DNA of 64,000 nt from Leptolyngbya sp. PCC 7375 (GCF_000316115.1 NZ_JH993797.1:916486-980485), one strand, 5' to 3'. Shown: positions 8,975 to 18,780, counted from the stretch's first letter. Notes: generated by a model from the sequence alone, not told the origin. Made by a program: numbers and translations.

Positions 8975-10534
8975 ATGAAAAAATCACTGTTCAGATTGAA
9001 ACACTATCTCTACGCCCTGGCATTTTTACTTATCTTTCTCCCTCAGGTTGCTTTTGCCCAGGACGATGCTGCCTCCGTTGGGATCTTGGGTTCCATTGAG
9101 GCCGGTGTCCAGGGTGTCGTAGATGTTCTCAACCTGCTCTTTTACTTCAAGGTTGGTGGCGAAAATGGCATGCCATTTATTGTTCTTTGGTTGGTGATTG
9201 GCGCTGTCTTTTTCACGTTTCGGCTTAAGTTTATTAATATCCGTGCCTTTAAACATGCCATTGATGTGGTGCGGGGCAAATACGACAGTGAAGAGGACGA
9301 AGGTGATGTTTCTCACTTCCAGGCCCTGGCAGCAGCCCTATCGGGAACTGTGGGGATTGGTAATATCGCGGGGGTTGCGATCGCAATTCGTCTCGGTGGT
9401 CCAGGCGCTGCATTCTGGATGACCATGGCAGGCTTTCTAGGCATGTCCAGTAAATTTGCCGAATGTACCCTGGGTCAAAAGTATCGCGTCATCAAGCCTG
9501 ATGGCACCGTGGGTGGCGGTCCCATGTATTACCTATCTCGGGGATTGTCGGCCATGGGCATGGCTCCGGTGGGTAAGGCATTATCAGTCATTTTTGCTGT
9601 TCTTTGTGCCATTGGCAGTTTGGGTATTGGCAACATGTTTCAGGCCAACCAGGCCTTTGCCGCTGTTTCTAATGTGTTGCCATTTCTAAACGGTTTTAGC
9701 TGGCTATTTGGTATCGTCTTAGCCCTGATTGTGGGTCTGGTGATCCTGGGGGGGATTGAACGGATTGGTGCTGTTGCCGGTGTTCTAGTGCCGTTTATGG
9801 CTGTGGTTTATGCCATCGCTTGTTTCTGGGTGATGTTAGTCAAACTACCGGAGGTTCCCGGTGCCATTGGTACAATTATTGCGACAGCTTTTAGCCCAGA
9901 GGCAGTGGCAGGTGGCGCGATTGGTGCCCTGGTGATTGGCTTTCAGCGGGCAGCATTCTCCAATGAGGCAGGATTAGGTTCAGCGGCCATTGCCCACTCT
10001 GCTGCCAAGACAGATGAACCGATTAGAGAAGGGATTGTGGCTTTGCTAGAACCCTTTATCGACACCATGTTTATTTGTAATTTGACAGCATTGGTGATTG
10101 TTCTTACTGGGGTTTATGCCGATCCCACAGCGGCGGATCTCAATGGAGCCCAGCTGTCGGCAGCATCCTTCGAAACGGTTATTAGCTGGTTCCCCTATGT
10201 GATTGCCGTGGCCGGATTTTTGTTCGCCCTGTCAACCATGATTTCCTGGAGCTATTATGGACAACAGTCCTGGGCGTTTTTGTTTGGTGACAGTACTGTT
10301 AACATTTACAAGGGCATCTTTTTGTTCTGTGTCTTTGTCGGTGCAGTGGTTAACTTGGGTCCTGTGCTTGATTTTAGCGACATTATGGCCCTAGCAATGT
10401 CGCTGCCTAATTTGTTGGGTTGCTTCTTGATGTCTGGACTGATTGCTAGGGAGTTGAAGAGCTATATGGATCGGCTCAATTCGGGAGAAATGCTACCCCA
10501 GACTCCAATTGCTCAGGAAACAGTCTTTAAATAA
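8975..10534 (+). CDS. Sodium:amino-acid symporter, AGCS (alanine/glycine) family
   Basis: 519 aa from the ATG at 8975 (MKKSLFRLKHYLYAL), preceded by GGAG; the open frame reaches back to 8876 but lacks a better start. After an N-terminal hydrophobic segment come about ten further membrane helices. AGCS landmarks are visible: GTVGIGNIAGVAIAI, GGGPMYYLSRG, and FQRAAFSNEAGLGSAAIAHSAAKT. The family imports small neutral amino acids (alanine, glycine) with Na+. In this locus it could supply alanine, beta-alanine or taurine; the cargo is not decided by sequence. It has a long, foldable leader and is followed 15 bp later by a universal stress protein gene, probably in one transcript. Confidence 0.92.
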   Translation: MKKSLFRLKHYLYALAFLLIFLPQVAFAQDDAASVGILGSIEAGVQGVVDVLNLLFYFKVGGENGMPFIVLWLVIGAVFFTFRLKFINIRAFKHAIDVVRGKYDSEEDEGDVSHFQALAAALSGTVGIGNIAGVAIAIRLGGPGAAFWMTMAGFLGMSSKFAECTLGQKYRVIKPDGTVGGGPMYYLSRGLSAMGMAPVGKALSVIFAVLCAIGSLGIGNMFQANQAFAAVSNVLPFLNGFSWLFGIVLALIVGLVILGGIERIGAVAGVLVPFMAVVYAIACFWVMLVKLPEVPGAIGTIIATAFSPEAVAGGAIGALVIGFQRAAFSNEAGLGSAAIAHSAAKTDEPIREGIVALLEPFIDTMFICNLTALVIVLTGVYADPTAADLNGAQLSAASFETVISWFPYVIAVAGFLFALSTMISWSYYGQQSWAFLFGDSTVNIYKGIFLFCVFVGAVVNLGPVLDFSDIMALAMSLPNLLGCFLMSGLIARELKSYMDRLNSGEMLPQTPIAQETVFK

Positions 10535-10549
10535 ATGGAGGTAACTGAG

Positions 10550-10975
10550 ATGAATTGGCTGAAGCGAAAATCTGTTCTGATTCCCATAGACTTTTCTGAC
10601 CTTTCTTATCAGGCACTGGGGCCTGCCAAAGAACTTGTTGACGATGTGTCATCCTTGAAACTGATTCATGTGCTTGCACCGTTGCACCCTGCCGATCCAG
10701 CGGCTATGTGGGATACGATTAGTGATGAAGACCGCAAGCAAAAAGTCCAGGCGTTTGCCCATGAGAAGCTTAACGAAATGGGATATGACAAGCTTCACAT
10801 TGAGGTGGTCATTGGGGACACTACGTCAAAAATTGTGGACTATGCCCAAGAGATAGATGCGGACTTAATTGTCATGCCATCCCATGGGCGCAAAGGTGTC
10901 AGTCGTCTTTTGATTGGGTCGGTGGCAGAACAAGTGGTGCGATTATCCCATTGTCCAGTATTGATTTTGAAGTAA
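10550..10975 (+). CDS. Universal stress protein, UspA family
   Basis: 141 aa from the ATG at 10550, which has GGAGGT 7 nt upstream; an earlier in-frame ATG at 10535 overlaps that ribosome-binding site and is unlikely. The N-terminus VLIPIDFSDLSYQAL and the C-terminal ATP-binding block SHGRKGVSRLLIGSVAEQVVRLSHCPVLIL are diagnostic for the ATP-binding Usp class. It follows the symporter gene closely and ends before an intrinsic terminator, so symporter and Usp form a two-gene unit. Usp domains beside transporters are often thought to tune transport according to energy state; here that is only a possibility. Confidence 0.92.
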   Translation: MNWLKRKSVLIPIDFSDLSYQALGPAKELVDDVSSLKLIHVLAPLHPADPAAMWDTISDEDRKQKVQAFAHEKLNEMGYDKLHIEVVIGDTTSKIVDYAQEIDADLIVMPSHGRKGVSRLLIGSVAEQVVRLSHCPVLILK

Positions 10976-11005
10976 ACTTTTTAGCAACGTTAATTCAGTG
11001 TGGGG

Positions 11006-11040
11006 GGTGAATCTCTTGTGTGAGGTTCACCTTTTTATTT
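11006..11040 (+). terminator. Rho-independent terminator after the symporter-Usp unit
   Basis: GGTGAATCTC pairs with GAGGTTCACC (one G-T pair) around a TTGTGT loop at 11006-11031, followed by TTTTTATTT. It lies 30 bp after the Usp stop and just before the left end of the IS630 element. Confidence 0.85.
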
Positions 11041-11148
11041 TGTGCTGTAAACCTTAGGAAATAAGTAAGTAGCTAGTGCAGCGTCAAAGCTAAAAATTGG
11101 GATTATCGAGAGTGTTGCGATAGTCTGTATAGAGCACTCTAAAGGTCT

Positions 11149-11592
11149 ATGCAGAAGAAATATATTGTTCGATTAAGTGAATCTGAGCGCAATCATCTCG
11201 AAACGGTCATCAAAACGCTCAGTGGCAGTAGCCAAAAAGTCCGACGAGCACAGATTCTCCTCAAGACAGATGTCACCGGAGCGAATTGGAGTGACCAGTG
11301 CATCGCAGACGCCTATAACTGCCGTCGGCAGACCGTGGAGAATCTACGTCGTCGCTTGGTAGAGGAGGGCTTTGAGGTGACGCTCAATGGGAAAAAACGG
11401 AGTCGCCCGCCCACCGAAAAGTTGCTGGATGGCGAGCAGGAAGCTCAGGTGATCGCCACTCGGTTAGGGTCGCCGCCTGCTGGCTATAGCAATTGGTCAC
11501 TACGGCTGTTAGCCCGCAAGGTTGTCGAATTGGGTATCGTTGAAACGATCAGCCACGAGACCGTGCGCCAAACCCTGAAAAAAACGGCATGA
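11149..11592 (+). CDS. IS630 transposase, N-terminal half (DNA-binding part)
   Basis: 147 aa with a helix-turn-helix region (VRRAQILLKTD, then DQCIADAYNCRRQTVENLRRRLVEEGF) and a second one before the catalytic core (RLLARKVVELGIVETISHETVRQTLKK). The frame stops in TGA just after CTGAAAAAAACGG. In the -1 frame the protein continues smoothly as KKNGMNNRKIEYWVIPPE, which is how intact IS630 transposases read across this joint. The seven A residues make -1 slippage plausible. It overlaps the next frame by 4 bp. Confidence 0.85.
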   Translation: MQKKYIVRLSESERNHLETVIKTLSGSSQKVRRAQILLKTDVTGANWSDQCIADAYNCRRQTVENLRRRLVEEGFEVTLNGKKRSRPPTEKLLDGEQEAQVIATRLGSPPAGYSNWSLRLLARKVVELGIVETISHETVRQTLKKTA

Positions 11593-12284
11593 ATAATCGG
11601 AAGATAGAATACTGGGTGATTCCGCCCGAAGCGGATGCTGAGTTTGTCGCTCACATGGAGGCGGTATTAGATCTTTACGCTAAGCCTTACGACCCGACTC
11701 GCCCAGTGGTATGCATGGACGAGCAACCGGTACAATTGCAAAAAGAAACCCGCCCCCCACAACCCGCAACCACCCAGCACGGCCAACGGGTCGATTACGA
11801 GTATGAACGGGCCGGAACGGCCAGCATCTTTATATTTACAGAGCCCCTAGCCGGATGGCGAAAAGTGAGTGTGCGAGAACGTAGAACTAAGGCTGATTGG
11901 GCGATTGAGGTCGCTCAGGTGATTGAAGAACGTTATCAACAAGATGAGCGAGTACAGATTGTTTGTGACAACCTCAATACTCATACCATCGGTGCGTTCT
12001 ATGAAGTATTTGAGCCTGAGCAAGCGCGAGCACTGGTGCGGCGCATCGACTTTTGTTACACCCCAAAGCATGGCAGTTGGCTCAACATTGCCGAGAACGA
12101 ACTGAGTGCAATGACTCGTCAGTGTGTCCATGGTAGACGTTTCGGCGATATTGATACATTGCGGGTCGAAACAGACGCTTGGGCTAACGATGTCAACAAC
12201 ACTCAGCGAGGGGTCGATTGGCAGATGAAAGTTGACGATGCACGCTGTAAGTTAGCCTCTGTCTATCCCAAAATTAAGTCTTGA
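11589..12284 (+). CDS. IS630 transposase, C-terminal half (DDE catalytic domain)
   Basis: 231 aa. It carries the DDE landmarks of the family: first Asp in VVCMDEQPVQL, second Asp in VQIVCDNLNTHT, and the Glu after FCYTPKHGSWLNIAENELS. The catalytic half is therefore complete. Alone it would lack DNA-binding domains, so function requires fusion to the preceding frame by -1 slippage at the A7 tract near 11575-11583. Its own ATG overlaps the upstream TGA (ATGA), so coupled re-initiation could make the C-terminal fragment separately. Confidence 0.85.
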   Translation: MNNRKIEYWVIPPEADAEFVAHMEAVLDLYAKPYDPTRPVVCMDEQPVQLQKETRPPQPATTQHGQRVDYEYERAGTASIFIFTEPLAGWRKVSVRERRTKADWAIEVAQVIEERYQQDERVQIVCDNLNTHTIGAFYEVFEPEQARALVRRIDFCYTPKHGSWLNIAENELSAMTRQCVHGRRFGDIDTLRVETDAWANDVNNTQRGVDWQMKVDDARCKLASVYPKIKS

Positions 12285-12294
12285 CGTTGCACTA

Positions 12295-12805
12295 GACATA
12301 ATTAAACATAAAATGGTCTAGCGAATATTCTCCACATTCACTCCGGTCAATAATGCCACCGATATATGGCTTCAGCTAATTCATCTTCATACTCAAACAT
12401 ACGGTTCGCTCGAGTACGCTGCCGTCGGGCTAGCGAGATTCGTCGGCTCCAGTGATTTGCTATGTTGCACGCTTAAAGCAGGTTTCCCAAGCCCTAACAG
12501 GCATACCTTACGTGCCGAAATAGCTATATATTCAGCGTTAGATTTGGTAGATCAGACCCATAATTCGGGTATGACCTCAATTAGATGTCTATTAAAAAGT
12601 CAGAAATCCTAAGCCCTACAAGAAGCTTACAATCTCCATCACGCTGAAACTGAGAAAATTTATTCTTCGCTCAAATCTTCCTGAAACCCTTGCTGGATAA
12701 GCGTTATAGCACTCTACATCGTGTCGAGGTCATACCCCATAATTCTGGATCTTATCCGCCACTTTCGTGGTGATAACACCTTGATTTACACAGCTTATAT
12801 ACAAT
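12295..12805. other. Gap between IS630 and an IS1595 remnant
   Basis: No gene supported. On the minus strand around 12350-12450 a short open stretch reads like the C-terminus of a lost protein (NRMFEYEDELAEAIYRW, then stop), with no start or domain that I can recognise. The remainder has no strong repeat or hairpin and looks like decayed sequence flanking mobile elements. Confidence 0.3.
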
Positions 12806-13024
12806 GGCTCAATAGCTGTTTCAGGAAGGGTGCTAAATTCAAGTTGAGCAGGGTAATGTCAGGGCATGCCGCCTCCCCTCAGCCCAACAATGCTAACGCT
12901 TTCCAAGTTAATCGATGAGGACAAATGCTACGAGACTATTCGCACGATGCGTTGGCCCGAGGGCGTTTGCTGCATTGAGTGTGGAGCAAAAAATATTACC
13001 AAGCGAGGGAAGCATGTCACCTAT
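12806..13024 (+). pseudogene. Remnant of an IS1595-family element (left end plus first 45 transposase codons)
   Basis: Begins with the terminal repeat GGCTCAATAGCTG and runs through a leader and the start of the transposase (MLTLSKLIDEDKCYETIRTM at 12890 on, including the first zinc-ribbon Cys pairs CCIEC). It is close in sequence to the full element at 18758-19793 in opposite orientation, with scattered substitutions. Similarity stops sharply near 13024 after KHVTY, and the Ser/Thr kinase gene ends just beyond on the other strand. The right-hand 80 percent of the element is gone. Confidence 0.85.
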
Positions 13025-13057
13025 AGGTTGACCTGGTATATCGGGTGCTTAAATTTC

Positions 13058-15790
13058 TCAGTCCCACTTCGGCGTCTTCCAAATTTGCAATGGGGCGTCA
13101 TACCCTTCACCAATCACAAGATAACGACCATCAGGGGTAAATTGAACAATGCTGTAATCATAAGAACCAATATCAACTGCTTGAGGCTTGCCTAAAACCT
13201 CACCTGTTTTAGCATCCCACCATATCAGGTGCTTTTGCCGAGTGTGTGGAGCATCAACACGATCTTCGGACACAATAGTGGCGAGTAAATCACCATCATC
13301 ACTGAGTGCGACATGAGAGATATGCTCATGGGCAGATAGGTCATATTGGGCAAATGTACGAATTTTTTCTCCTAACTGGGTATCAAATAAGCTGAGCTGA
13401 TTTGTTTGGTTATCATAAAATACAAATCGTTCTCCAGTCCTAGCAAAGCTAATGCGACCTTCTCCTAACTCTAAAATAGGACGTTGCTGGCTGGTATCCC
13501 AAACCGTAATGTCATAGGGGACCAGCCTAGAAAATGAAGTAGTATCATTTTCTACTACAACCTCTCTATGTTTTTCACTAATGAGAATATTCTCCTTTGT
13601 GGTAAAGCTAGCAGCATCTGCCTCCAATGAAAAGAGTCGGGTGCCAGAATCCACATTCCAAATTTCAACACTATTTTGTCTGTCAACAACAACATGTTGA
13701 CTATCAGCACTAAATAGGTGGCTACTATGATGATCGTTACTAGATAACAAAGACCAGAAAACCCCTACCCAGAGATTATCGGATGAATAAATTGTTTCTT
13801 CATGGATCAATCGTTTATGTGACCTTAAATCCCAAACACTAGTGCTATGTAGGGGTTCCCCTTGATCCGTCTGAGTTACTGCATCTTCTACTAAGAAGGA
13901 TTGATTTTCACTTAGTCCAAGCCGCGAGTTACCAAAAGACGAGCTATAAGAAAATCCTCTTTCAGGTATAAAATAATCATCAACTGATGTAAATATCTGC
14001 CCATTAGTCGCATCAAAGATTGTTAGCCCCTGATAATTATGACCTGCTAATAGGTATTGATGTCGATCATAACTCATTGCAATATGGGATTCTTCTATAG
14101 GAATATCATCTACCAGATTGCCAGATTCAAGTTCCCAGACTTTGACATATAAACCTTCGATAGTTCCCGAAATAGCATACAACAATTTTCCATCTCTACT
14201 GATGATTGGTTTCCTTAGCTCTAAACCCTCGCTGTTAATAACAATATCTGCATCAGTCGATATCGACTTACTCTCTTCCGAATTAAGCCAGCCTGTAGTT
14301 TCATATCGCTGAAAAGTACTTTCTAGTAGAGAAGGATAGTATATTACCGCCAACGCCCCAAAAAAAGCCACTAGCAAGCCAAGTGAAATTGTTGTTATAA
14401 AGCTAAATGGATTAGTACTATTTTGAGTAACTTGCTTGTCGGTATTATTAGAATTAGGCAGTGTGTATTGATCGCTGGCATCTAATGATAGTGTGTATTG
14501 ATCAGCATCTAATAATTCAGACGATTGTGAGGGTACAGCGAGGGGACTTTCTGCCGGAGTTTTAGCAATCAATGGCTGAGGTGTTGGAGAAGCTTCTTTG
14601 TACTTGAAACGATTAGAAGATCTTTTTTCCCTGCCATAGGGTGTTTTAGATTCGGGAGTCTTGAGGTTAGAATTAGGCAGTGTGTATTGATCGCTGGCAT
14701 CTAATGATAGTGTGTACTGATCGGTATCTAATAATTCAGACGATTGTGAGGGTACAGCGAGGGGACTTTCTGCCGGAGTTTTAGCAATAAACGGCTGAGG
14801 TGTTGGGGAAGCTTCTTTGTTCTTGAAACGATTAGAAGATCTTTTTTCCTTGTCATAGGGTGCTTTGGATTTGGGAGTCTTGAGGAATGATGCGGGACCT
14901 GATTGAGAATTCCTCCCATCGATAAATGTCTGAATTTCCTCAATGGTTTGATAACGATGATTTGTTGGCATGAGGATCATCTTATTTAGCAATTGAGCGA
15001 GTCTCGGGCTGACGGGCTGCTGTAAATAGTCTTGCCAAACCCATCTCCCCTCTCCAGTTTCATAGAGATTAAAAGGAGAAACAGCTGTCAGTAGGTGAAT
15101 ACAGGTAATCCCCAGACTATAAATATCACTGGCAAAAACAGCTTTCCCCCGCGCCTGCTCAGGGGCTGTATACTCAGCACTGCCAATGACTGTACCCGTT
15201 TGGGCCAGGGCTAGACCCGTGACGTGTTTTGCTGCCCCCAGATCTACCAATACCAGGCTCTGGTCAATGGAGCGACGAATGATATTGGCAGGCTTAATAT
15301 CACGATGAATAATATTGTGATTGTGAATAAATTTTAACGTGGGCAATACCTGATTTAGGACATGCCAGATTTGCGCTTCAGAAAAGGTGCCTGTCTTTTG
15401 TAGCTCATGGGCTAAGTCTTGCCCCTCTATATAGTCCTGAATGAGATAAAGATGCTTATCTTGCTCAAAGTAATCTATTAGTCTGGGTATGTTCCCATGA
15501 TGGCCTAGCTTCTTAAGTTGATTGGCTTCTTGATAAAAAAGCTTAGTAACTGTATCCGGATGCTTGCTTGACCTGAGGGCTGGGAAAAACTGTTTAATGA
15601 CACATCGAGGTTTAGCAGGAAAGCCTTGGTCAATTGCTAAAAACGTTCTACCGAAACCACCCTGACCAATGGGTTTGATGGCAACATAACGAGAGCGAAG
15701 ACTCATTACTAAACCACAGCTAGGACAGACTTTTATGTTAGGTTGATGCGTTTCAGGTGCAGAACACTGAGGATTCAAGCAATAAGCCAT
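13058..15790 (-). CDS. Ser/Thr protein kinase with membrane anchor and C-terminal WD40-like propeller
   Basis: 910 aa. N-terminal zinc-ribbon-like cysteines C4, C9, C22, C25 precede a Hanks-type kinase domain (about 35-300): glycine loop GQGGFG (42-47), ATP lysine K66, catalytic loop HRDIKPAN (162-169), metal motif DLG (183-185, in place of DFG), and APEQ in the P+1 region. This layout is common in cyanobacterial kinases. A low-complexity linker (about 300-450) contains a 73-residue tandem duplication, then one membrane helix (FITTISLGLLVAFFGALAVIYY). The rest (about 500-910) has irregular WD40-type blades on the far side of the membrane. It is probably a membrane sensor kinase; its ligand and targets are unknown. 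Confidence 0.9.
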   Translation of the reverse strand: MAYCLNPQCSAPETHQPNIKVCPSCGLVMSLRSRYVAIKPIGQGGFGRTFLAIDQGFPAKPRCVIKQFFPALRSSKHPDTVTKLFYQEANQLKKLGHHGNIPRLIDYFEQDKHLYLIQDYIEGQDLAHELQKTGTFSEAQIWHVLNQVLPTLKFIHNHNIIHRDIKPANIIRRSIDQSLVLVDLGAAKHVTGLALAQTGTVIGSAEYTAPEQARGKAVFASDIYSLGITCIHLLTAVSPFNLYETGEGRWVWQDYLQQPVSPRLAQLLNKMILMPTNHRYQTIEEIQTFIDGRNSQSGPASFLKTPKSKAPYDKEKRSSNRFKNKEASPTPQPFIAKTPAESPLAVPSQSSELLDTDQYTLSLDASDQYTLPNSNLKTPESKTPYGREKRSSNRFKYKEASPTPQPLIAKTPAESPLAVPSQSSELLDADQYTLSLDASDQYTLPNSNNTDKQVTQNSTNPFSFITTISLGLLVAFFGALAVIYYPSLLESTFQRYETTGWLNSEESKSISTDADIVINSEGLELRKPIISRDGKLLYAISGTIEGLYVKVWELESGNLVDDIPIEESHIAMSYDRHQYLLAGHNYQGLTIFDATNGQIFTSVDDYFIPERGFSYSSSFGNSRLGLSENQSFLVEDAVTQTDQGEPLHSTSVWDLRSHKRLIHEETIYSSDNLWVGVFWSLLSSNDHHSSHLFSADSQHVVVDRQNSVEIWNVDSGTRLFSLEADAASFTTKENILISEKHREVVVENDTTSFSRLVPYDITVWDTSQQRPILELGEGRISFARTGERFVFYDNQTNQLSLFDTQLGEKIRTFAQYDLSAHEHISHVALSDDGDLLATIVSEDRVDAPHTRQKHLIWWDAKTGEVLGKPQAVDIGSYDYSIVQFTPDGRYLVIGEGYDAPLQIWKTPKWD
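14451..14884 (-). repeat. Tandem duplication of 219 bp inside the kinase linker
   Basis: Copy one is 14451-14669 and copy two 14670-14884, with a period of 219 bp, exactly 73 codons. The copies differ at only a handful of positions, so the duplication is recent, and it keeps the frame. Each copy encodes a stretch containing KRSSNRFK, SPTPQP, TPAESPLAVPSQSS and DASDQYTLP. Confidence 0.95.
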
Positions 15791-16210
15791 AGGAGTTCAG
15801 TCTTATAAAGCTTGGTCACAACTAGCTACAACAATAGCTGCAAAAATTACGAGCTGCAGGCTAGTGGATTGCCCAACAGCCCTTATGGTATCCACCACTT
15901 TCCTATTCTCCAAGCCAAACTATTACACTACCTTGGGTATAGCAAACGTCCTGATGCATATCGAGTGGAACAGATGTATCTGATTTAATCTGTATTATAC
16001 CCAAGTAACTATTTTGATTGTCTTAGGATGTTATTCTCGATTGATTTTCAATCTAAATTCAAATCTTTACAATGCCGGGTTGGACACATCGGTAGCGTGA
16101 ACGAGGCTGTCCAAAAAACTTACCTGAATGCCACTCTTTTTTGTTAGGAATGTGAGTATGCTTGCAAGGGGTAGAGGATAAGGAAGAAAAAGAAAGAAAA
16201 CAGGGCTCTA
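15791..16210. other. Gap upstream of the kinase gene
   Basis: 420 bp containing the kinase promoter region and no gene. At 15994-16013 it holds a 20-bp sequence (core TATACCCAAGTAACTA) that recurs identically at 26520-26539 beside the Fic-like gene. Otherwise nothing was recognised. Confidence 0.4.
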
Positions 16211-16448
16211 TTAATCATGGTAAAGCAGCGCTCCTTTAAGTTGTTTCACCCTTTGCCAACGCGTTGAATCTGTTATAACCCGCAAGGAGTAACCCCATGA
16301 AAAAGCAATCTCGGACCTGAGTAGAGCCGTTAGCTTACGATTAGGTTTATAATCTGCACCCATGCCAGGAACATAACGTCTGGCAATGAGCATTATGTCA
16401 TAGGGATGATCAGGAAAGCGCTCTACGATTTTGCGGGCTAGATATACT

Positions 16449-18260
16449 CTCCTTATTCGCGCAATCAAAGTGAGTAAAAATGCTTAGTGTATGCTCAGCA
16501 AGTGGTAACGCAAACGCTGAGTCATGGACCCTCAATTTTCTGTCATCACAGAACGCATTGATGATATCGTGCTGCTGCTACATGTGATGATGCAGATGGA
16601 ACTGCCACGACTCCTGAATGAGCATCTCCCCCGTCATTGGAAGCAACAAGGATTGGACTGGGGCTGGGTGATTGTCATTTGGTTGGCCTACATTCTCTCA
16701 GAAGGAGACCACCGCAAAGTTGTTGTCCGTGAGTGGGTAAGGCAGCGTCGTCAGAGCCTTGAACAGGTTTGTGGTCTTGAGATTCGAGACACCGATTTCA
16801 GTGATGATAGATTGAGTATCGTGCTGACGCATTTGAGTGAGGCTCGGACTTGGCAGTTAATTGAGCAGAGTCTCAATCGCCGAACTATCCGCATTTTATA
16901 GTTTTGCCCTGTGAGATAGCCCGTTTAGATGCCACCACCCTTTCAGGGGAGCATGTGGTGAATGAGGATGGGCTCTTTCAGTTTGGTCACAGTAAAGATG
17001 ATCCGAGTTTAGCGCAAGTGAAAGTCATGATGTCAGCGTTAGACCCATTGGGCATGCCACTAGCCACCCACGTTGTGTCGGGAGAGCAAGCCGACGATGG
17101 GTTATACATACCGGTCTTTGAACAAGCCCGAGCCCGTCTGCCGGTAGGGGTCCTGTGGGTGGGAGATTGTAAAATGGGTGCGGTTGCCACACGTGCTCAT
17201 ATTCATCATCACCACCATGATTATCTGATGCCATTGGCCCGCACCGGTCAGGTACCTAACTTGTTAGCTCAGTGGTTAGTGGAATTGCGCTCAGCAGAGC
17301 ACCCGTTGGAAAGGGTAACCCTGCTCAAAGCAGATGGAGCAATCCGTCGGCAGTTAACGGGCTATGCCATCAGCCGAGTGGTTGAAGATAAGACCCCGAC
17401 TGGGTATCCTGTTTGTTGGCGAGAACAAGTATTTCTGATTCACTCTGACACCCATCACCGACAACAACAACAAGGCTTAGAGAAGCGGTTGAAAACCGCA
17501 ACAACAAAACTGTTGAAACTCACTCCTCCCGTCGGACGAGGACGTTAAACAGATTCGTCAAGAGGCTGAACTGGTGCAAAAGGTCCAAACCATTCTCAAA
17601 GCGCATCATGTGGTCGGGTTGCTCGACTATAGCATCCAGTTTGAACCGCCCACCAAGACCCACAAAGCCCGTTATCAAATTACGAGTGTCACTCGCAATG
17701 AGACGGCAATTGAGCAACACCAACAGGACTTTGGTTGGCGGGTTTATGTCTCCAATTCATCCACCCAGTGTTTATCATTTGAACAAGCCGTTTTGATTTA
17801 CCGAGATGAGTGGATTGTCGAACATGGGTTTCATCGGTTCAAGGGTAAATCTCTGGGAGCTCACCCGATGTTTGTCAAGCGTGATGACCAAGTACAGGGG
17901 TTGATGCATCTACTCAGTTTGGGGCTACGACTGTTGAGCTTGATTGACTGTGTTGTGCATCGGCAATTGGTTGATACCCAAGCGTCCTTAACGGGACTCT
18001 ATCCAGAAAACCCGAAGAAATCGACGACAAAACCAAGAACAGAGAGATTACTGAAAGCCTTTGACAATATCACGTTAACCTACTTTGAAATGGAGGGACG
18101 ATCTTATCAACATATTTCTCCGTTGACACCACTCCAGGAGAAGATCATCCAACTATTAGGATTCTCTCCTCGGATCTATACTGACTTGATCTGTAAACCT
18201 GGGTAGCCACAATTAGCAAGGATAGGTATTTTTTACTAGCTGGATTACGCGAATAAGGAG
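16449..18260 (+). mobile_element. IS1634-family (IS4-like) insertion sequence
   Basis: 1812 bp with 18-bp terminal inverted repeats differing at one base: CTCCTTATTCGCGCAATC at 16449-16466 and the reverse complement of CTCCTTATTCGCGTAATC at 18243-18260. It is flanked by a direct 6-bp target duplication, TATACT, at 16443-16448 and 18261-18266. Excision in silico restores an open frame in the interrupted gene, which confirms the boundaries. Confidence 0.92.
16524..18206 (+). pseudogene. IS1634-family transposase, broken by two frameshifts
   Basis: Three consecutive pieces of one DDE transposase: 16524-16901 (N-terminus, ITERIDDIVLLLHVM), about 16904-17548 (first Asp in ARLDATTLSGEH, second in LWVGDCKMGA) and about 17549-18206 (Glu region around YRDEWIVEHGFHRFKG). 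The first break is near 16893-16897 in a T-run (one base missing) and the second near 17525 in a C/T-rich stretch; together they return to the starting frame. The element cannot make a full protein now, but its ends are intact. Confidence 0.85.
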
Positions 18261-18780
18261 TATACTGCCTTGATTGCTGGATGATTAGAAAGGTGATCTA
18301 CCAATTGTTCAATTTCTGAAGTCGGTAAATTGTGGGGAGCGAATTGTACGGTATCACCAAACGTCATCCATTCCTTTTGAGCAATACTCCAAACTTTTCC
18401 ATGATCTTGTCAATATTGCTTATAGGTTTCAGTCAGTAGCAGTTGGTTTTGCTCTAGATAAAGAGAATATAGTCGCCGATAAGCTGAAATTAACAGGGAT
18501 GGATCATGCTCTAATGCGTATTGTAAATGGGAAATACCGTCGTCATTATTTTTTATTGATCGCGCAATAGAAGACCAAGCCAATAACGGGCAACCGTATG
18601 GTCAGGGGCCTCTGCTACAATTCTTTAAACATGGGCAGTGCCGCCTGTTTGTCCTGTAATGACCAAATAATTGACGCTTGCTTAATTCTTTCTTCAATGG
18701 TGAGATAGAATTTAAAATAGAAAATGTATAACGAGGTACATTCTTGTTTTTGTTTTAGGCTCAATCGGCGTTTCAGGGAG

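Larger units (their letters stand above)
11076..12292 (+). mobile_element. IS630-family insertion sequence
   Basis: 1217 bp between two TA dinucleotides (11074-11075 and 12293-12294), the target used and duplicated by the IS630/Tc1 group. The ends are imperfect inverted repeats: GTGCAGCGTCAAAGCT at the left and AGTCTTGACGTTGCAC at the right, differing at about three positions. Two overlapping frames encode the transposase. It inserted about 35 bp beyond a terminator and damaged no visible gene. Confidence 0.88.
16211..18757 (-). pseudogene. Decayed TPR-like gene, interrupted by IS1634 and cut by IS1595
   Basis: If the IS1634 element (16449-18260) is removed with one copy of its duplicated TATACT, the minus strand reads straight through: NHPAIKAVYLARKIVERFPD, continuing to YVPGMGADYKPNRKL and a stop at 16211. 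Upstream the same gene has helix-pair repeats (ISHLQYALEHDPSLLISAYR; also IKQASIIWSLQDKQAALPMF) resembling TPR units. It contains an in-frame TGA where a Trp is likely (KQY-stop-QDHGK) and at least one frameshift, and its 5' side is separated by the IS1595 element. It was therefore probably dead before or soon after the insertions. The original function is unknown. Confidence 0.75.
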
